Origin: Exaiptasia diaphana | Taxonomy: Eukaryota; Cnidaria; Anthozoa; Actiniaria; Aiptasiidae | DNA: 64,000 bases | NCBI RefSeq assembly: GCF_001417965.1 | Contig: NW_018384422.1 | Coordinates: 847,692-911,691, forward strand | Reading direction: 5' to 3' | In this document: in pieces, positions 36,366 to 49,300 of the stretch | Position numbering within the stretch: the stretch's first letter is position 1 | Layout: each line of letters begins with the position of its first letter | Made by a program: the position numbers and the translations under genes | The notes under the pieces: model-generated | Database searches by the model: none | Seen by the model: the letters and a program-made list of their open reading frames with translations, nothing else | What the model was told of the DNA's origin: nothing

Positions 36366-39300
36366 TCATGTAATCATGGATTGGTCAACAAAATAAGCTT
36401 TGTATGACGTCGTTGCCTTAAACCCATAAGGCTTTTCGAGATGGTAAACGGAGAATAAAAAGTGTACGGTCAGCGGCTGCAGTTTTAAGGTTATTGGAAA
36501 ACTCGTGGATGTAATAGCTTTGCCGCGGCTTTTGCCACTAACTTTAACTCGATATAATCGGTTTGTACATGCATTCGCAATTTCAAATACAGACACACGG
36601 GCTGAATGTGTGCGTGTAACCATCACAAGACATGACGCATGGAGATCGCTAAACTTCACTTTCGCTCCAAAGTTTTCACTTCTGGTCAGAATTCTCAACA
36701 GATTTTTCCTTGTATTCATAGAAATCCAGCGATTTCGAGGAGTATTTTTACGAGATCTGCAAACACAATGTGTTATGTCGACATTGTTATCTTTACATTT
36801 TTCAAAGCGTCGGTAAATACTTATTCTAGAAAGATGAGTGACTTGGACATCATTGTCTAAAGGACCAGGATTGACCGGATACTCAACCTGTACCTCGAAT
36901 ATCTCATCCTCAGGATTTACAATTAAATCCATTGTTACTTTGTACTTGTTTCCAATAGTCCGACGACGTATTTTTTCAAAACGTTTTCCAATAAGTCTCT
37001 GACATTTTCCAAAGCCACCAGATCCCTCCTTTCCTGTGATGTACTCATTCTGTATTCTATTGTTAAGTGTTCCAAGAGCAAGCTCTGCTAGCCAAATAAA
37101 CGGTCGATGATTTGTTGCAAAGAATTCATCCCAACCATCACATTTACAAATCGCGGAGTCTTTAATAGGGACGTCACCGCATGTGCGATTTGGTGATATT
37201 TCTGTGAATATTCCCTCGTTTTTGTAAGAGTTTTCTGTCTTTGAATCACCTATTGACATAAAAGTATTGTGCAAATCAAATGCAGTGATAAGTCTTTTTT
37301 GGTTAGTTATAAGAGCCTTAGTTCGTTCATTTCCTAGAATTGAAGCTACTTTTTCAGGTACAATAGCAAACATAAGCGAATCGTAGATTTCTGCTCTTCC
37401 GCTCATAGTCCGAAATGCATAGCGCGTGGTCTTGGGACCGTGATCTGAGAAGACCAAGGTCAAAGTGTTCTCTTTCTCAGCCATGTTTAGAAAAAAGTCT
37501 GATAATCTTTTATCAATCTGCTTAATTCTTGTCCCTGAGACCTCGTGACCAGTATTTAAATGAGTATAGGCCAGTATAGGGGTTTTGGACCGTATACTAT
37601 CATTAAACACTCTCTCATTGTAGTCTATGAAATACTCAGCAAAAACTTTCCCGCCAAAGCAAATCTTTTTAGGTTGGTTGAATTGATTAGTGATATTGTA
37701 TCGTTCCAGAGCCTCACACGAAAAATGCGAAAGTCCATAATCATCAATGTAATATTGTTTAATCTTCTTCTTAAATTTCTTCCAACGGATTTTAAAGTCC
37801 TTCAGATTTTCCGGTTTTTTCCCTTGGAATAGATTATCTGTGTACAGTGAACCCCACTCGTCGTACCAACAGCTGTCTTCTTGTAAAATAGTGTGATATC
37901 CTTTAGATTTCAAGTGCTTGTATAGATACTCAATTTCGTAATGCTGTTCCTTGTGCTGTTTGTAATCAAAATCTGTTTTTCCACTCATAAATACCCTGAT
38001 GTTATGGAAGGTGTAATCGGCCATACTTTGAAATAACTCAAAGTCCAATACTGTAGCGTTTATCTTAGGATCATGGACAATCTTTCTCAATGTTTGTACC
38101 GACTTGTGCATTGAACGATAGAAGTGTGGTCGTGATACTGAATCCAGTAGAAGGATATTAATGTTGATTAAACGTTTGTCTAATGCTGAACTAGTCTTAG
38201 GGATAGTCGGAGGAAACATAACAAGCTGTTCTATGAAACGATTCCTTGTAGAGCTGCTTTTGCACTTTAGAAAACAAAAGTTGAAGCCATTTCTTTTGTT
38301 GATAATTGCGTAATGGTACAGGATCTGTTCAAGGTGTTTGTTTGAGCCAATGGGAATCTTTGAGTTTCTTGAGGGTCTTACTATACCGTAATTGGAATCA
38401 ACGCTTGCGAGGTAAACAAACTTCTCTTCGCATACTCTCATGTCACAGTGAATATTTTGTTTTTTATCATACCAACAAATCATGTTTTTTTCCTGTATTT
38501 TTTCACACTGTAGTGGTTCTTGGTCGGTATGATAAGCTACGTATGCCTCTTTGCACGATGTTTCACCAAAAGTCTTAACTTTACATTTTGTGTCGGCTGA
38601 TTTGATAGTCGATGTGCTGCTCTTTCTCAGACCCAAAAAAGGACAAATTGTGTAAGGATGGAGATCACTTGGACTTGACTTGTCATCTAGAAGACGCTGT
38701 AATACGCTGATCTTCTTGTCATTTTGTTTTCTTTTCTGGTCATTTTTGTTATCGTAAATGTTCGGTTTTTTATCAAGTGCATCACTGTAGGAGTCCGTAT
38801 CTTTTGGTTTTCTCGGTTGAAGAAGGAACTTTCCAATTTCACTTTCGCGATTTTCATGCGTTTTATCTTTTTCCAACTGTGAAGTATTCCATGTTTGCTG
38901 TTTGCTTGAATTTTCTGTCTTCTCATCTTTTTGTTCTTTGTTGAACATTGGCGATCCATGTCGATGTGGTTCTGGAATTCCAGGAACAAGAATGCCACCT
39001 TCATCTCCAGAACTGTCTGTGCTTTCGTCGTCCTGTGGATCCCCTTCAATATCGTATTTCCTTTCTTTGGTTTCGTCCGAAAACGGTGATTGAAAAGTGA
39101 TATGTGGAGTGTGTTCAAGTGGTCTTGTATCTTGCTCTATTCTATCTAAAGGTAATATTTGACTAGAAGTAGCTTGGTCTCTTTTGATTTTGAATTGAGG
39201 TTCTGGTGTTGCAAGGTCTTCTTGGACTTCATCTGAAGTGTCAAAAATAGAGTACTTTTGTAACAAACTCAGTGCAAACGTTTGTATAGTTTTGAACTGC

Positions 39301-39517
39301 ATGACTGATGATATATATTCAACATTTCTGAGTACGTTCACAGAAGAAAGAAACTCCAAAATGTAATCAAAATCTATATTTACAACTGGTTGATCACAGT
39401 TCATCAGTTACCATTACCTGGTGCTTGGAATCTAGCTCCAACTGAATGATTCAAATAGTCTCTGTTGATAAATGTGTAGACTGACACTCCTATTACTAAG
39501 ACCAGCAACAGGAAGAT
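36366..39517 (-). CDS. DUF229 family sulfatase/alkaline-phosphatase-like membrane protein, copy A
   Basis: Type II membrane protein with an alkaline-phosphatase-superfamily ectodomain of the DUF229 family; substrate unknown. The main exon is open from 39404 down to the stop at 36366. I prefer a spliced model: a signal-anchor exon 39517-39418 (IFLLLVLVIGVSVYTF) joined by a phase-1 intron to 39232-36366 (CACCAG|gtaatg to acttcag|ATGAAG). The ATG exon further upstream was not found. Motifs: NILLLDSVSRPHFYRS (first metal Asp), YTFHNIRVFMSG (Thr in the nucleophile position), EDSCWYDEWGS, THLNTGHE (His ligands), FSDHGPK (Asp-His ligands), DLHNTF (distal His). All expected ligands appear present, so it may be an active hydrolase. 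Before the catalytic part is a charged, low-complexity stalk; after it comes a Cys-containing beta-rich C-terminal domain shared with copy B. Ligand assignment is by analogy with the superfamily. Confidence 0.85.
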
Positions 39518-42104
39518 CTAAAACAAACCAATAAATCAATGATATGAATGATTACAAACGACCCAGTCAATCAGATAGCATTTATCAGCCTGCACTGAGG
39601 GGGTAAAGAANGGTAACATCCGAGAAACTGCTTTTTACCAAACGTGTTATCCGATCATTGCTTCGATTTTATCAGTGTTAATCAGTAAATATCAGAAAAT
39701 TAAAAACCAGAGATTTCGAGCATCACAAAAATTGCATGACCTTTGCATTACCCCTAGCACTTCTTTTAATCCACCACAATGTATGATGTCGAGTGGCGAT
39801 CAGCAAAGAGCAAGAAGATTCAATAGTAATATTTCTAGTTGTCGAATCACAATCCATCAAAAAGCATACTGAAAACAGGCGATAACAAGTTCTTGGCTGT
39901 GTTTTTTGAAATATCTTTAGCTTTGATGGTTCCGAAAATATACACATGATTATTCCAATCATCATTTTTTAAGGGCGTTTTATTCATACAAGCAGTGCAT
40001 ATAGTTGGTCGTCAGTGAGTGTTGTTTTAGTGATGAATCGATCCCTAATTAGTGTTCTCATCCGAAAGACTGATCTTTCATGACTATTTCCATTTCACAA
40101 TATCACAATCATGATCAACTTCATTACTCAATGGATCGTAGATATTTGTGAACAACTAACTGGTAGTCTATTGTTGTACCGCTTCACATTGTCAAAAATA
40201 TTCACGAGATATTTGATAATCTTGATCTGGTGATTCAGTTTCAGCAGAAAATCCTTTATGAATAAAAATAACGACATTTTGTCTTTGATATTTTATGTTT
40301 AGTTATCTTCCAAAATGTGAAGGAGACTGACTGTGAATAGTTCACAGGCAGTGAAGGGTTTAAAGTCAAGAATGACAATTAGATTACCTTGAATTATCTC
40401 ATAACATATACGATTCTACATTTCTTTTCTCTGCTCTAGAATTTCACTTTATAAGCTGTTCATATTACCTTTTTACAGCGGCAGATCGAACCAATCATAA
40501 TGTCCTGTGATTTATAAACCACTTTTCCCTACGATGGCCACGTGATTGATATTGTCATATCCGGGCCGTAATTCCATAGTCATTCATCTTTTAATTTATA
40601 CTCTACTTTGCTCATGATGGTTTCTCATATAATAGAATCCAGAGGAAGAAAGTTCAATCCTAGTTTAGATCCATGTGTAAACCATGGGAGTTAAAGGTGA
40701 CTATGATTGACAGGTAACACTCGTACCTGCTACTCCTTTTTGTTACCAAGACAACGTACCATGTAAAGCGTGAAAGACAAGCCAAATGGAACTGTTAGCA
40801 TTGCATAGTAAGAAGAGGCGTAGTGGAAATTGAAACATTCTAGAGACCAAAGGTCGAATACCGCGTGCGCGTTATAGGCTAATAGGTAAATAAGCAGCAA
40901 TTTATTTGCGTAAAATCGCTTTATCAGGACTTGTCTTTATTATTATTATTCTACTGTATCCATGGCAAATGCAGTGCTTTTTTAACAAAAAGTTTTCAAT
41001 ATTCCGTTGTGAAAAGAGTAATTTTTGCTCAGAGGTGAAACATCTTAGGGCTACTCCCTTGTAGGGCGCTTAACGACCAGGTTGGGAATAGACCGTAAAT
41101 GACGCCACCGTCAATCCATTTAATGGTACGAGAGGGCTTATTTTTTTTTATTATAAAAGTTTCGTCGAGCACTTCTTGATACAAAGGAGTTCCCTCCTCC
41201 CGACAGTTAAACTCGACCAATGAATTCGATCCGCGTATAAACTTTTTTTTCTAGCCGTTGATTGCATTGATCTTCAAGCTCATGACACTGTCAAAACTCC
41301 AACGTGAAAATGAGATGACAATATAAACAATTCATACGAGAAGACCAAGGAACTTAGTGAATGTCAAATGAAGCTAAAACGAAAATAAGGATTGAGTAGG
41401 ACAGGCACATCTTCACATAATATACAAAATTTTCGTGAAAATTTTAATTTCTTCAGTACTGAAAAAAGCTTACAGCACTGTAATATACTATATTCAGCTT
41501 CGATATTTATTTGTCGTCTTTTCACATCTTTCTATTTGTGACTTTTTTTCGTGCATTTTAAGATGGGCTTTACTATCAGCAGGTGCCTTAAATGTGCTTT
41601 CAAAGTGACCTGTGTTTTACCTGCCTTTGAAAACCTTTGTGTTCATTATTGAAGCTGAACCTACAGTCAGATTCTTGAATTATTGTTTATTTTTGATAAA
41701 GACATTGCCAAAAACTCGATGGAATTAAAAAGATTAACGATAGACAATGAAGAAGATTAAACGTGTAAGTAAAAAACAGTCAAAGAACATGTATTACTGC
41801 GACTACAAAGAATCTCATTAATCTATCTGAACAACTTCTTTTTCCTTGCATGCTGCCCGGGTATTCCCAATGACAGAATTCACTAACGGTTCATAACATA
41901 TTGGTTTACCTCCGGCGATTAAATTCCCATTGAAAGTCTAAATGGGTTTGATTAAAGGCAGCAACAATCAATTATTTTGTAAATTATAATTAATGAACTG
42001 GAAAATCCCCACTAAAAAGTGTTAATGCACGTTGTTTTGCTTGTATTTGAATGATGCCATGGATTGTTATTATCAGTGAGGATTTTTTTACTTCATTATT
42101 CCAG
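39518..42104. other. Intergenic region between the divergent DUF229 genes
   Basis: The shared upstream region of the two head-to-head DUF229 genes, which must contain their unlocated first exons. No other gene recognised. An RFX X-box-like palindrome, GTTACCAAGACAAC, lies at 40742-40755. In-frame ATG codons at 42051 and 42054 directly precede the copy B membrane segment and could be its start if no upstream exon is used. Confidence 0.5.
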
Positions 42105-45025
42105 CGTATTCTCGTGGTAATCACCATAACTGTAGCCATTGTTTACGTTTGTAAATTCTACTTGAATAATGAGTTATTTACTTTGGAAGGTAAGTTTGTT
42201 ATCCCTGACTTTTCACTTAGTATTCTTTTTTATCTAGTTCTGTACTAACTTGTTTCCTTGCAGAGTTCCTGTCCCGGTATCTTTCCTACTATTTTTCTCT
42301 TTCTCGTGTATCTTTTTGATATTTTCAGCTTTCTTCCATTCCATTCCATCCATTCCCATTCTGTTCTCATAACTTTGAATGTTGGCCGTTTCTTTTAGGA
42401 TTATATGGCAATGAGAAAATACAGAACACACATTCCATCCATCAAACTACTACGTCAAAGACCGCCTCGGTGAAACGAGGAATAAAACAGGAAGTTAGTA
42501 GTTCTCAAAGGCAACAAAATATAAGACAAAAAATAAATCAGAAAATGCATTCTACAGAACACATTTTTGATGGAATCGACGAAATCGTTGAGGAAGAATT
42601 AAAATCAATCATTGGCAAAGAAGTAGAACCAAATGTGCATGTGATCAGTGAACATATTGAACCACAACAACAACCTCTGTTCGAAGGAAACGTGTTGGAA
42701 AAAGTATTAGAATCGTTTCCAGTTCAAAAAAGGAATAAATTTTCCAAAGATGTCCCATGTCCTAACCTCAGTCTTGGACGTTCTCGCAAAGATCTCTCAA
42801 GCTCCAATATTACTTGTAAACCTCACATAACTAAAGATTGTCTACAGGCGAACAAGGCTTACAAGACGAAGGATAAGCTCATCAAGTGTAACAACGAAAA
42901 ACCAGTCAAGGATCTGTGCGTTTTTCGCGATACATGGCGTCCTTCTTCTGATTCGTTAACTACTGTCCACTGTGACTTGTCACCATGTGGCATTAATCCC
43001 GTACATCTAATACCAATAGATAATGACTTTGGGATTCTTTCTTCCATGGAAAAGTGGTTGGAATTCAGCACGGCTGGAACACTTGAAAGATACCTACCCG
43101 ATTTTGTTGCTAGGAAGTCAATCTATGGACTACAGTTTTGTTTTCTTCGCTGTCGTAAACCAGGAACTCAAATATACATTAAGCAAGTTCTCTCATTTCC
43201 ACCGATACTGGAAAATACAACGAAACGCTACAATGACGAATTGATCAATTTTAACTTTATAAATCTCAAATCAGTATCTCGAGCACATTTTTATCGCAGT
43301 CTTCCAAAGACTGTTCAAGCAATGCGTCATATTGTCCAAAATGCCAATACTGAGGGTGCAACTGTGTTAGATTTTGAGCTGCTACAAAGCACAACACCTT
43401 ATTCGTTCCACAGCTTAAAGGGTTTCATGTCAGGTAAATCTGGATTAGACTACGATACGAAGCAAGACTACGGTTTTTCCTCATTATTTGGTTTATTAAA
43501 ATCAAAAGGTTACTACACCATGTTGCAAGATGATACTTGTTGGTATGATGAGTGGGGGTCTATATTCACTAACTACGCCTATCAAAACAAGACTCCAAAT
43601 TCTCTCCTTGAATTTGCGCAGCAATGGGATTACTATAACGATGTTGTAAGAAGTGCTAATATTGATAACATGGGATTATCAAACACTGCTTGTGATGTTT
43701 TCAAGCAATACAAATCTACCAATCAGCTGAATGAGCCCACTGTCTGTTTTTCTGGAAGACCATACGGTGAGGTCTTCCTGGATTATACCACACGCTTGTT
43801 CAGAGCAAATCGAGACACAAACATCAAAAGACCAATTTTTGCTTTTACAAATTTGGGCGTGGGGGATGAAACATCGGGGACACGTATTCGGCAAATGGAT
43901 GATAGTTTCGCACATTATGTAAGAACCTTGTCTAAAGATCAAGATACTTTGACTGTTATTTTCTCAGATCATGGCCCTAAATATACAAAGTACTCATTTC
44001 ATTCGATGGAAGGCAGAGCAGAAATGTACGACGCCCTGCTATTCATGATCCTTCCAAAAAACGTTGCAGAGAAACTACAGTATCACAAAACAAACTCTTT
44101 ATTAAAAAACCAGCAACGTTTAGTTACCACAAAAGACTTACATGACGCGGTATTGTCTGTCGTGGATCCGCCAAGGAAAGACGGGACAATGGGACTCTTC
44201 TCTGAATTACCTTCACAGCGACATTGTGGAGACCTGGTTATGAAACCAACTGCGGTGTGCAAGTGCGAAAACTGGTATCAAACTTACCCGGATAATCACG
44301 AGCCGTTCACGTGGATGGCCGAATTGGGCCTGGGTGAGATAAACAATGCTATACAAGAGGAGTTTATGATAGCAAACAATGACGCTGGATTTGGGAAATG
44401 CCAACGATTGGTCGGTGACAGTTTTCGTAAAATACGATATCGGAGGGAGGGAACAAGGCAACTTGTAACTATGGATATTTTTGTTAAACCACATAGGGAA
44501 ATCTTTGAAGTACAGATTAAGTCTCCCATAAAACCACGTGGTAATACACGTGACCATATTGAAGTAAGTGCTCTTAGACGAGTGAGTACATTCGATGTTT
44601 ACAAGGGGTGTAAAGACCAAGAAGTACCTTTAGATCTTTGTATTTGTAAAACAGGTAGATATCAAGCATCATGGAGATGGATTGAAGTGACATCCAAGAG
44701 AGATATGATACACTTGATGAGGCAGAGTAAAAGCTTTAATTCAAAACTTTCTGTCAAAGATCTCCATGGAAATTGTTTATTACTGTTACTAAGGAAACAT
44801 GATGATAACAATGAGGTGTTTGAGATCGCAAACATTTGTGCGGATAGGGTATATCACGTTCGTGTGGCTGGAAGAAGCAAAAGCAAATCAATCACATCAA
44901 GGAATTTACCTTTGTCGAAACTAGTACGACCTTTTACAATGCACTTTCTCTTTAGCGTTTATCATCTTAAGAAACCTTATGGATTTTATGTGAAAATATC
45001 TTATAAATGGACATCTTCTAATTAA
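42105..45025 (+). CDS. DUF229 family sulfatase/alkaline-phosphatase-like membrane protein, copy B
   Basis: Paralogue of the minus-strand gene, oriented away from it. A signal-anchor exon 42105-42189 (RILVVITITVAIVYVC) joins by a phase-1 intron to the large exon 42399-45025, giving 903 codons plus an unlocated N-terminus. Alternatively the ORF starts at ATG 42051 or 42054 and reads straight into the anchor. In copy A an in-frame stop just before the anchor forces a splice there, so I favour a splice here too. The domain plan matches copy A, but key positions differ: LLLDSVSR is NLKSVSR (metal Asp to Lys), YTFHN is YSFHS (Thr to Ser), and THLNTGHE is TNLGVGDE (both His lost). FSDHGPK and DLHDAV are kept. 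It is an intact long frame and so probably an expressed protein, perhaps with altered or no catalysis; that is inference. Confidence 0.85.
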
Positions 45026-45129
45026 TGAATCAGTTAAATGGTAAACTCAATCAACTGAGAATAGTCGGAAAGAGAAAACGGAACAATAAGAAGTAAAATA
45101 CTCATCGTATAGTCATTAGAGAAAGAATT

Positions 45130-45135
45130 AATAAA
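45130..45135 (+). terminator. Possible poly(A) signal of DUF229 copy B
   Basis: AATAAA about 105 bases downstream of the copy B stop codon. Motif and position only. Confidence 0.45.
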
Positions 45136-45239
45136 TCTAATAAACAAGCAAAAACAGTAAAAACAAAAGCAACAACAAACAAACAAACAAATTTAACAAA
45201 AAAGGAAAAAAATAACAACAACAACAAAAACAAGCACCA

Positions 45240-45300
45240 AACGCCGGGAGAAAGACAAAAAAAAAAAGTAACGACACTGGGATTCGATCCCGTGCCTAAA
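45240..45300 (-). mobile_element. Possible SINE-like fragment (B box plus poly-T), minus strand
   Basis: On the minus strand a B-box-like GGATCGAATCCC (45279-45290) is followed by GTGTCGTTAC and a T-run. This ends very like the plus-strand SINE about 370 bases away. I could not find a convincing A box, so this may be only a 3' fragment. Confidence 0.35.
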
Positions 45301-45574
45301 AACTCGAAAAAGATATTGGGACGATTCCCCCGAGACATTCTGTGAAGCTGAGGCGTCGAATCGATTTACATTCCGGTTAGAGATTTCGGCTCTTCCATGC
45401 TATCCCGATAATTGGTCCTAACTTCGCGCTAACTAAAAAGCCAGTGAGGGAGAAGCTATCCGGCCCCTAGACACTGATGGATAACCCCTTGCACTAACTA
45501 GGCAACTATCGAAAATATAATATCAAATTGGGGTAGTCTATTCGGTGAAAGTGTCAAGTGGTCTATTATTATGT

Positions 45575-45690
45575 AAATGAGTGTGGTACAGTGGCGCGTC
45601 ATGTTAACGCACTGCGTTCAGATCTGATGGTAGTGTGGAGGTGGGGGGATCGAATCCTAGGTTTGAACGTTAAAATTTTTTTTTTTTTTT
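45575..45690 (+). mobile_element. tRNA-derived SINE-like element
   Basis: It has an RNA polymerase III type internal promoter: an A-box-like TGGTACAGTGGC (about 45583) and a B-box GGATCGAATCC (45647-45657, one change from GGTTCGANTCC), about 60 bases apart. These are followed by GAACGTTAAAA and a long T-run. The arms do not fold as a tRNA, so I call it a SINE-type retroposon rather than a tRNA gene. No coding content. Confidence 0.55.
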
Positions 45691-46363
45691 GCATTGCTTG
45701 TTTCTATATATTCTTTGTTTTTTTTATTTTATTTATTTATTGTCAATTACTTGTATTGGTTGGTACTAAATCTTCAATAAATAGAATAAATCTGAAATAA
45801 TTAATTTTTTTACGAAAACACCCTTTGCTGTAATCGGGATCCCGCTCCAAGTCATCTACTTTGGGCTTTCTTTGATAAGGACAGAATTTTCATTTCGTCT
45901 CTTTAAAACCAATTCAACTGATAGTTTTGTGTGCAAGCAGCCGACGAAAAGGAATTTCCATGTGATATCATCAATTTTGGTGAAATAGTGTCACGTGATC
46001 TTTTAGCCAGCATATTGTCACTTCCGGTCATATGGAGTATTCGAACCTTCTGATTGGATAATTTTAGACACGGTTCACGTTACTTCACAAAAACAAGTGG
46101 TACAACTACAAGACGATGGACGACAAAAACACAACAAATCATCCATAATGTGCTCAGTGTTCCGTGATTTGGGGAATTCATGTATCGTATTTCTGGAAAA
46201 TAACTTTTGTGAATGAATGTAATAGTTATCTTTAAGATATCTAAATATGAAGGAGTTTTGGCAACTGCATTTCAAAATGGCGGCAAGTTTTTGGGGATAG
46301 TTTACAGTCAATCAAATCATCTTAGCATTTAGCGTCTTTGTAGAGATAACTAGGCTGTTAGAG
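45691..46363 (+). promoter_or_regulatory. NPHP3 5' flank
   Basis: No gene seen. Within 400 bases of the NPHP3 start are an E-box in the context TCACGTGA (45991-45998) and an ETS-type site CACTTCCGGT (46019-46028). No TATA box and no clear X-box was found in this flank; the strongest X-box-like sites are inside the gene. Confidence 0.4.
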
Positions 46364-49300
46364 ATGGGCACAGGAAGCTCAATGGTAGCTAATGAAGAGT
46401 CGGATGAGGATCTGCAAGACGAAGAAGCAGATGAACTGGGAGTTATGACCAACATTCCTGTAGAATGCCCACCGCACCGCAAACCCACGAACAACCTGAT
46501 ACGTTCAGTTGGCTCGTTTGGGAGAAAGAAAACGACTAAAAGCAAAAGAAATGTTATTACTAAAAGCACAAGCCTTCGGTCTGCACTTTCGCTCGACTTT
46601 GAAACTGAAAATGACAAGTTGAGAAATGAATTAGAAGCGTGTCGCTCATTGAGACAAACCGAGGTCAAAGAACTACTTATAGCAAAGCAAAAACTTCAAA
46701 GTGAAAATAGAAGGCTAAAAAGCGAACTTAAAGTGGTTCACTCGACATGTACAAAGCTAGTGAATGATAGAGAAATGGCTTTAGAAGCCAAAGAACAGGC
46801 ACTTCAAAGAGCATTTGCATTTGAAAAAGGTGAAAATTTAATTTGCAAAACAAGTTCTAAGAGGTCCTAAACTCCAATGCCCCCCAGCTCCCATTTAATC
46901 TCTAGGTGACTTGGGGATTTCCAGTGTAAGAATATGTAAGACTTAACTAAAAAATATCAATTTTAAATACTATAATGATTTTACATTATTTTGATTTATA
47001 TATTCTCAATACATTTGATTTTTTTCCATAATTCAAATTTATAGACAGGTGCTCTAATCAGTGTTTTCATGGAATGTTTCTGTTTTTTCTTCTCCTGTTT
47101 GAAGTCACGTGATTAAATGTATTTACGGAAAAAGCAAAATATACACAACTCCACTGATGATGGTGGTCTGAATGACATAGGTTACCATGACAACTATTTG
47201 TGAGAAATTTCGTAGAAATTTATTTTTCTCTTTTGTTTTGTAGAAAGGGACAAAGTTCAGCGTCAATTCAAAATTTTCAGGGAAGCAAAAGAGAAAGAAA
47301 TCCAGGAATATTTGCAAACCCAACATGAATTACAAGAAAGGATTCAATACCTTCAAAGTCATTATGGAATAGACACTAGTCGTAATGGAGAAGAAGTAGT
47401 TGGAGAAGGAAACAAATTTAGAAATGATTGGTGGACAATGTCTCTTGGTAGTGATCATAGTCTAGATGAACTAACACAAGCTAGTGTAGTACAAGGACCT
47501 GACTATAGCCAAGCTATAATGGAAAGCAATGGCGTATTCACTACTGTTAGCAGAGGTATAACTTTAACCAGGAAAATATTTGAAAGAAAAAGAAAATACA
47601 TATTCAGTATCAAAACTGATTTGCTAGAAAAATGTCAACTTGTATAATTCCCTCAATAATTTGCTGCATATGAAATATTTTTAATGAAAATTCTTGTCTA
47701 TCAATGTAATAATAAAAGAAAATGAAAAGTATCTATATTTTGTATGCCAGATGATTGGAATGCTACATTGCAGCAGCCATTGTCTCCTACATCAAAGAAC
47801 TCTGTTGACACACCTATCATTAGAATATACTTATCTGCACCACAGGACATGAATGATGAAGTCCAAATATTGCATGAGGTTAGTTATCACAGTTATTTCT
47901 TATACTTATTATTATTATCATAATCATTATATATAATTTTTGTACTTTTAATGCACATTTGGTGATTTATTATGGTGTGTGAGCAATATAAATCATTAGA
48001 TTGTTATCATTAAATTATTTTACATCATGTATCTTGAGTTTGAATTTGCTTTTTTTTAATACCTCAAGCAAAGACAGTGTGTGTTGTATGGAATATCCAA
48101 TTCAATGATATTTTTATATTAGCAGTCAGATTGTTTGTAAATGACTGAATTGTAAGTAAGTTTTGCTTTGTATTTTCAGGTATATTTAAAGAAGTTGGAG
48201 TGTCTTTGTGAAGATAATGGCCGCTCTTTAGTTCTTGTACATGTGAAAGATGACTTTAATAGTGACATTGTATGTGAATAATTGTTTTCTCTCTAAACCC
48301 AGTGCTCTGTTTACTCAATAATATATTACTTTTAGATCATGTCTGTCTGTCTATCGTCCTTTAGTGCTCCAGTGCCATTCATCAATCTCTTACAACTTTG
48401 TCAGCGGGCACATTGTTATCTTTTGGGTGACAGCATTCTCTTCATGATTTCAGGATGTGAATGTTATGGATGAGATTTGTCGAACACAGATCAACCAAAG
48501 CAATGTGTTTGTGGCTTTTTTAGGTCAAAGCTCAAATAGGTAAGAGTTTGAGCATAACTACTTAATAATATTAAGCAATTATAGTAATTAAACCAATAAT
48601 ACAGATGAAGGACAGGAGATATCATGTAGATTATATATTATAATATTGTATCAACATGGAATTTAATTGTAATTTGAATGTTGGGTATTTGTGCTGTAGG
48701 TTTACTGTCAATGAATATCATCATGGTCATCTGGACAGTCCTGGCAAAAGATTTGCATTGTTTTGCTTTACAAACTCCAGGTAATCAAAAGTGTTTGACA
48801 TTGGTTACCATGGCATCAAATGTCTTATGCTCTACCTAGGATTTAAGTTATACGGCTCTCAGCTAACAGCAAACACTTAGTGAGTTTTACTCTATTGTTC
48901 AGGAAATCTGAGAACAAAGAAGAGACAATTGAAAAATTAAAGAATTGCATTAGAAAATCCTCAAATCGAAAGGTGAAATTAACTAGTTAGAATAATGACA
49001 CTATGTAACTCAAGCTGTGTAATTGGATGATTTTTCATCCATGGGTTAGTTGTTCACTAAGTTACTATGTTCACAGATATTTGATGATTATAGTACTCCA
49101 GAAGAAGGGGTGCATTTTGCATATACAGAATTAAAAGGATATTTGAAAAAGGTATATATTAATATATGAAGTGATTGATTGTAGATCAGGTTGTCATTTA
49201 TTATTTATGTCTTGGTGTGCAGGCTTATGTAATGGTCATTAATAGACACATAATCATTTAGTTGTTCAGAAGCGAGAACAATTGAAACCAGTTGCTTGTA

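Noticed and set aside
38687-39118. 143-codon frame on the minus strand overlapping DUF229 copy A
   Set aside because: Another frame of the low-complexity stalk of the same gene, with no independent signal.
41029-41220. 63-codon frame between the DUF229 genes as their missing first exon
   Set aside because: It contains no hydrophobic anchor, lacks suitable splice signals and has no counterpart in the other copy.
45575-45690. Genuine tRNA gene
   Set aside because: A and B boxes are present but no cloverleaf arms pair; it fits a SINE better.
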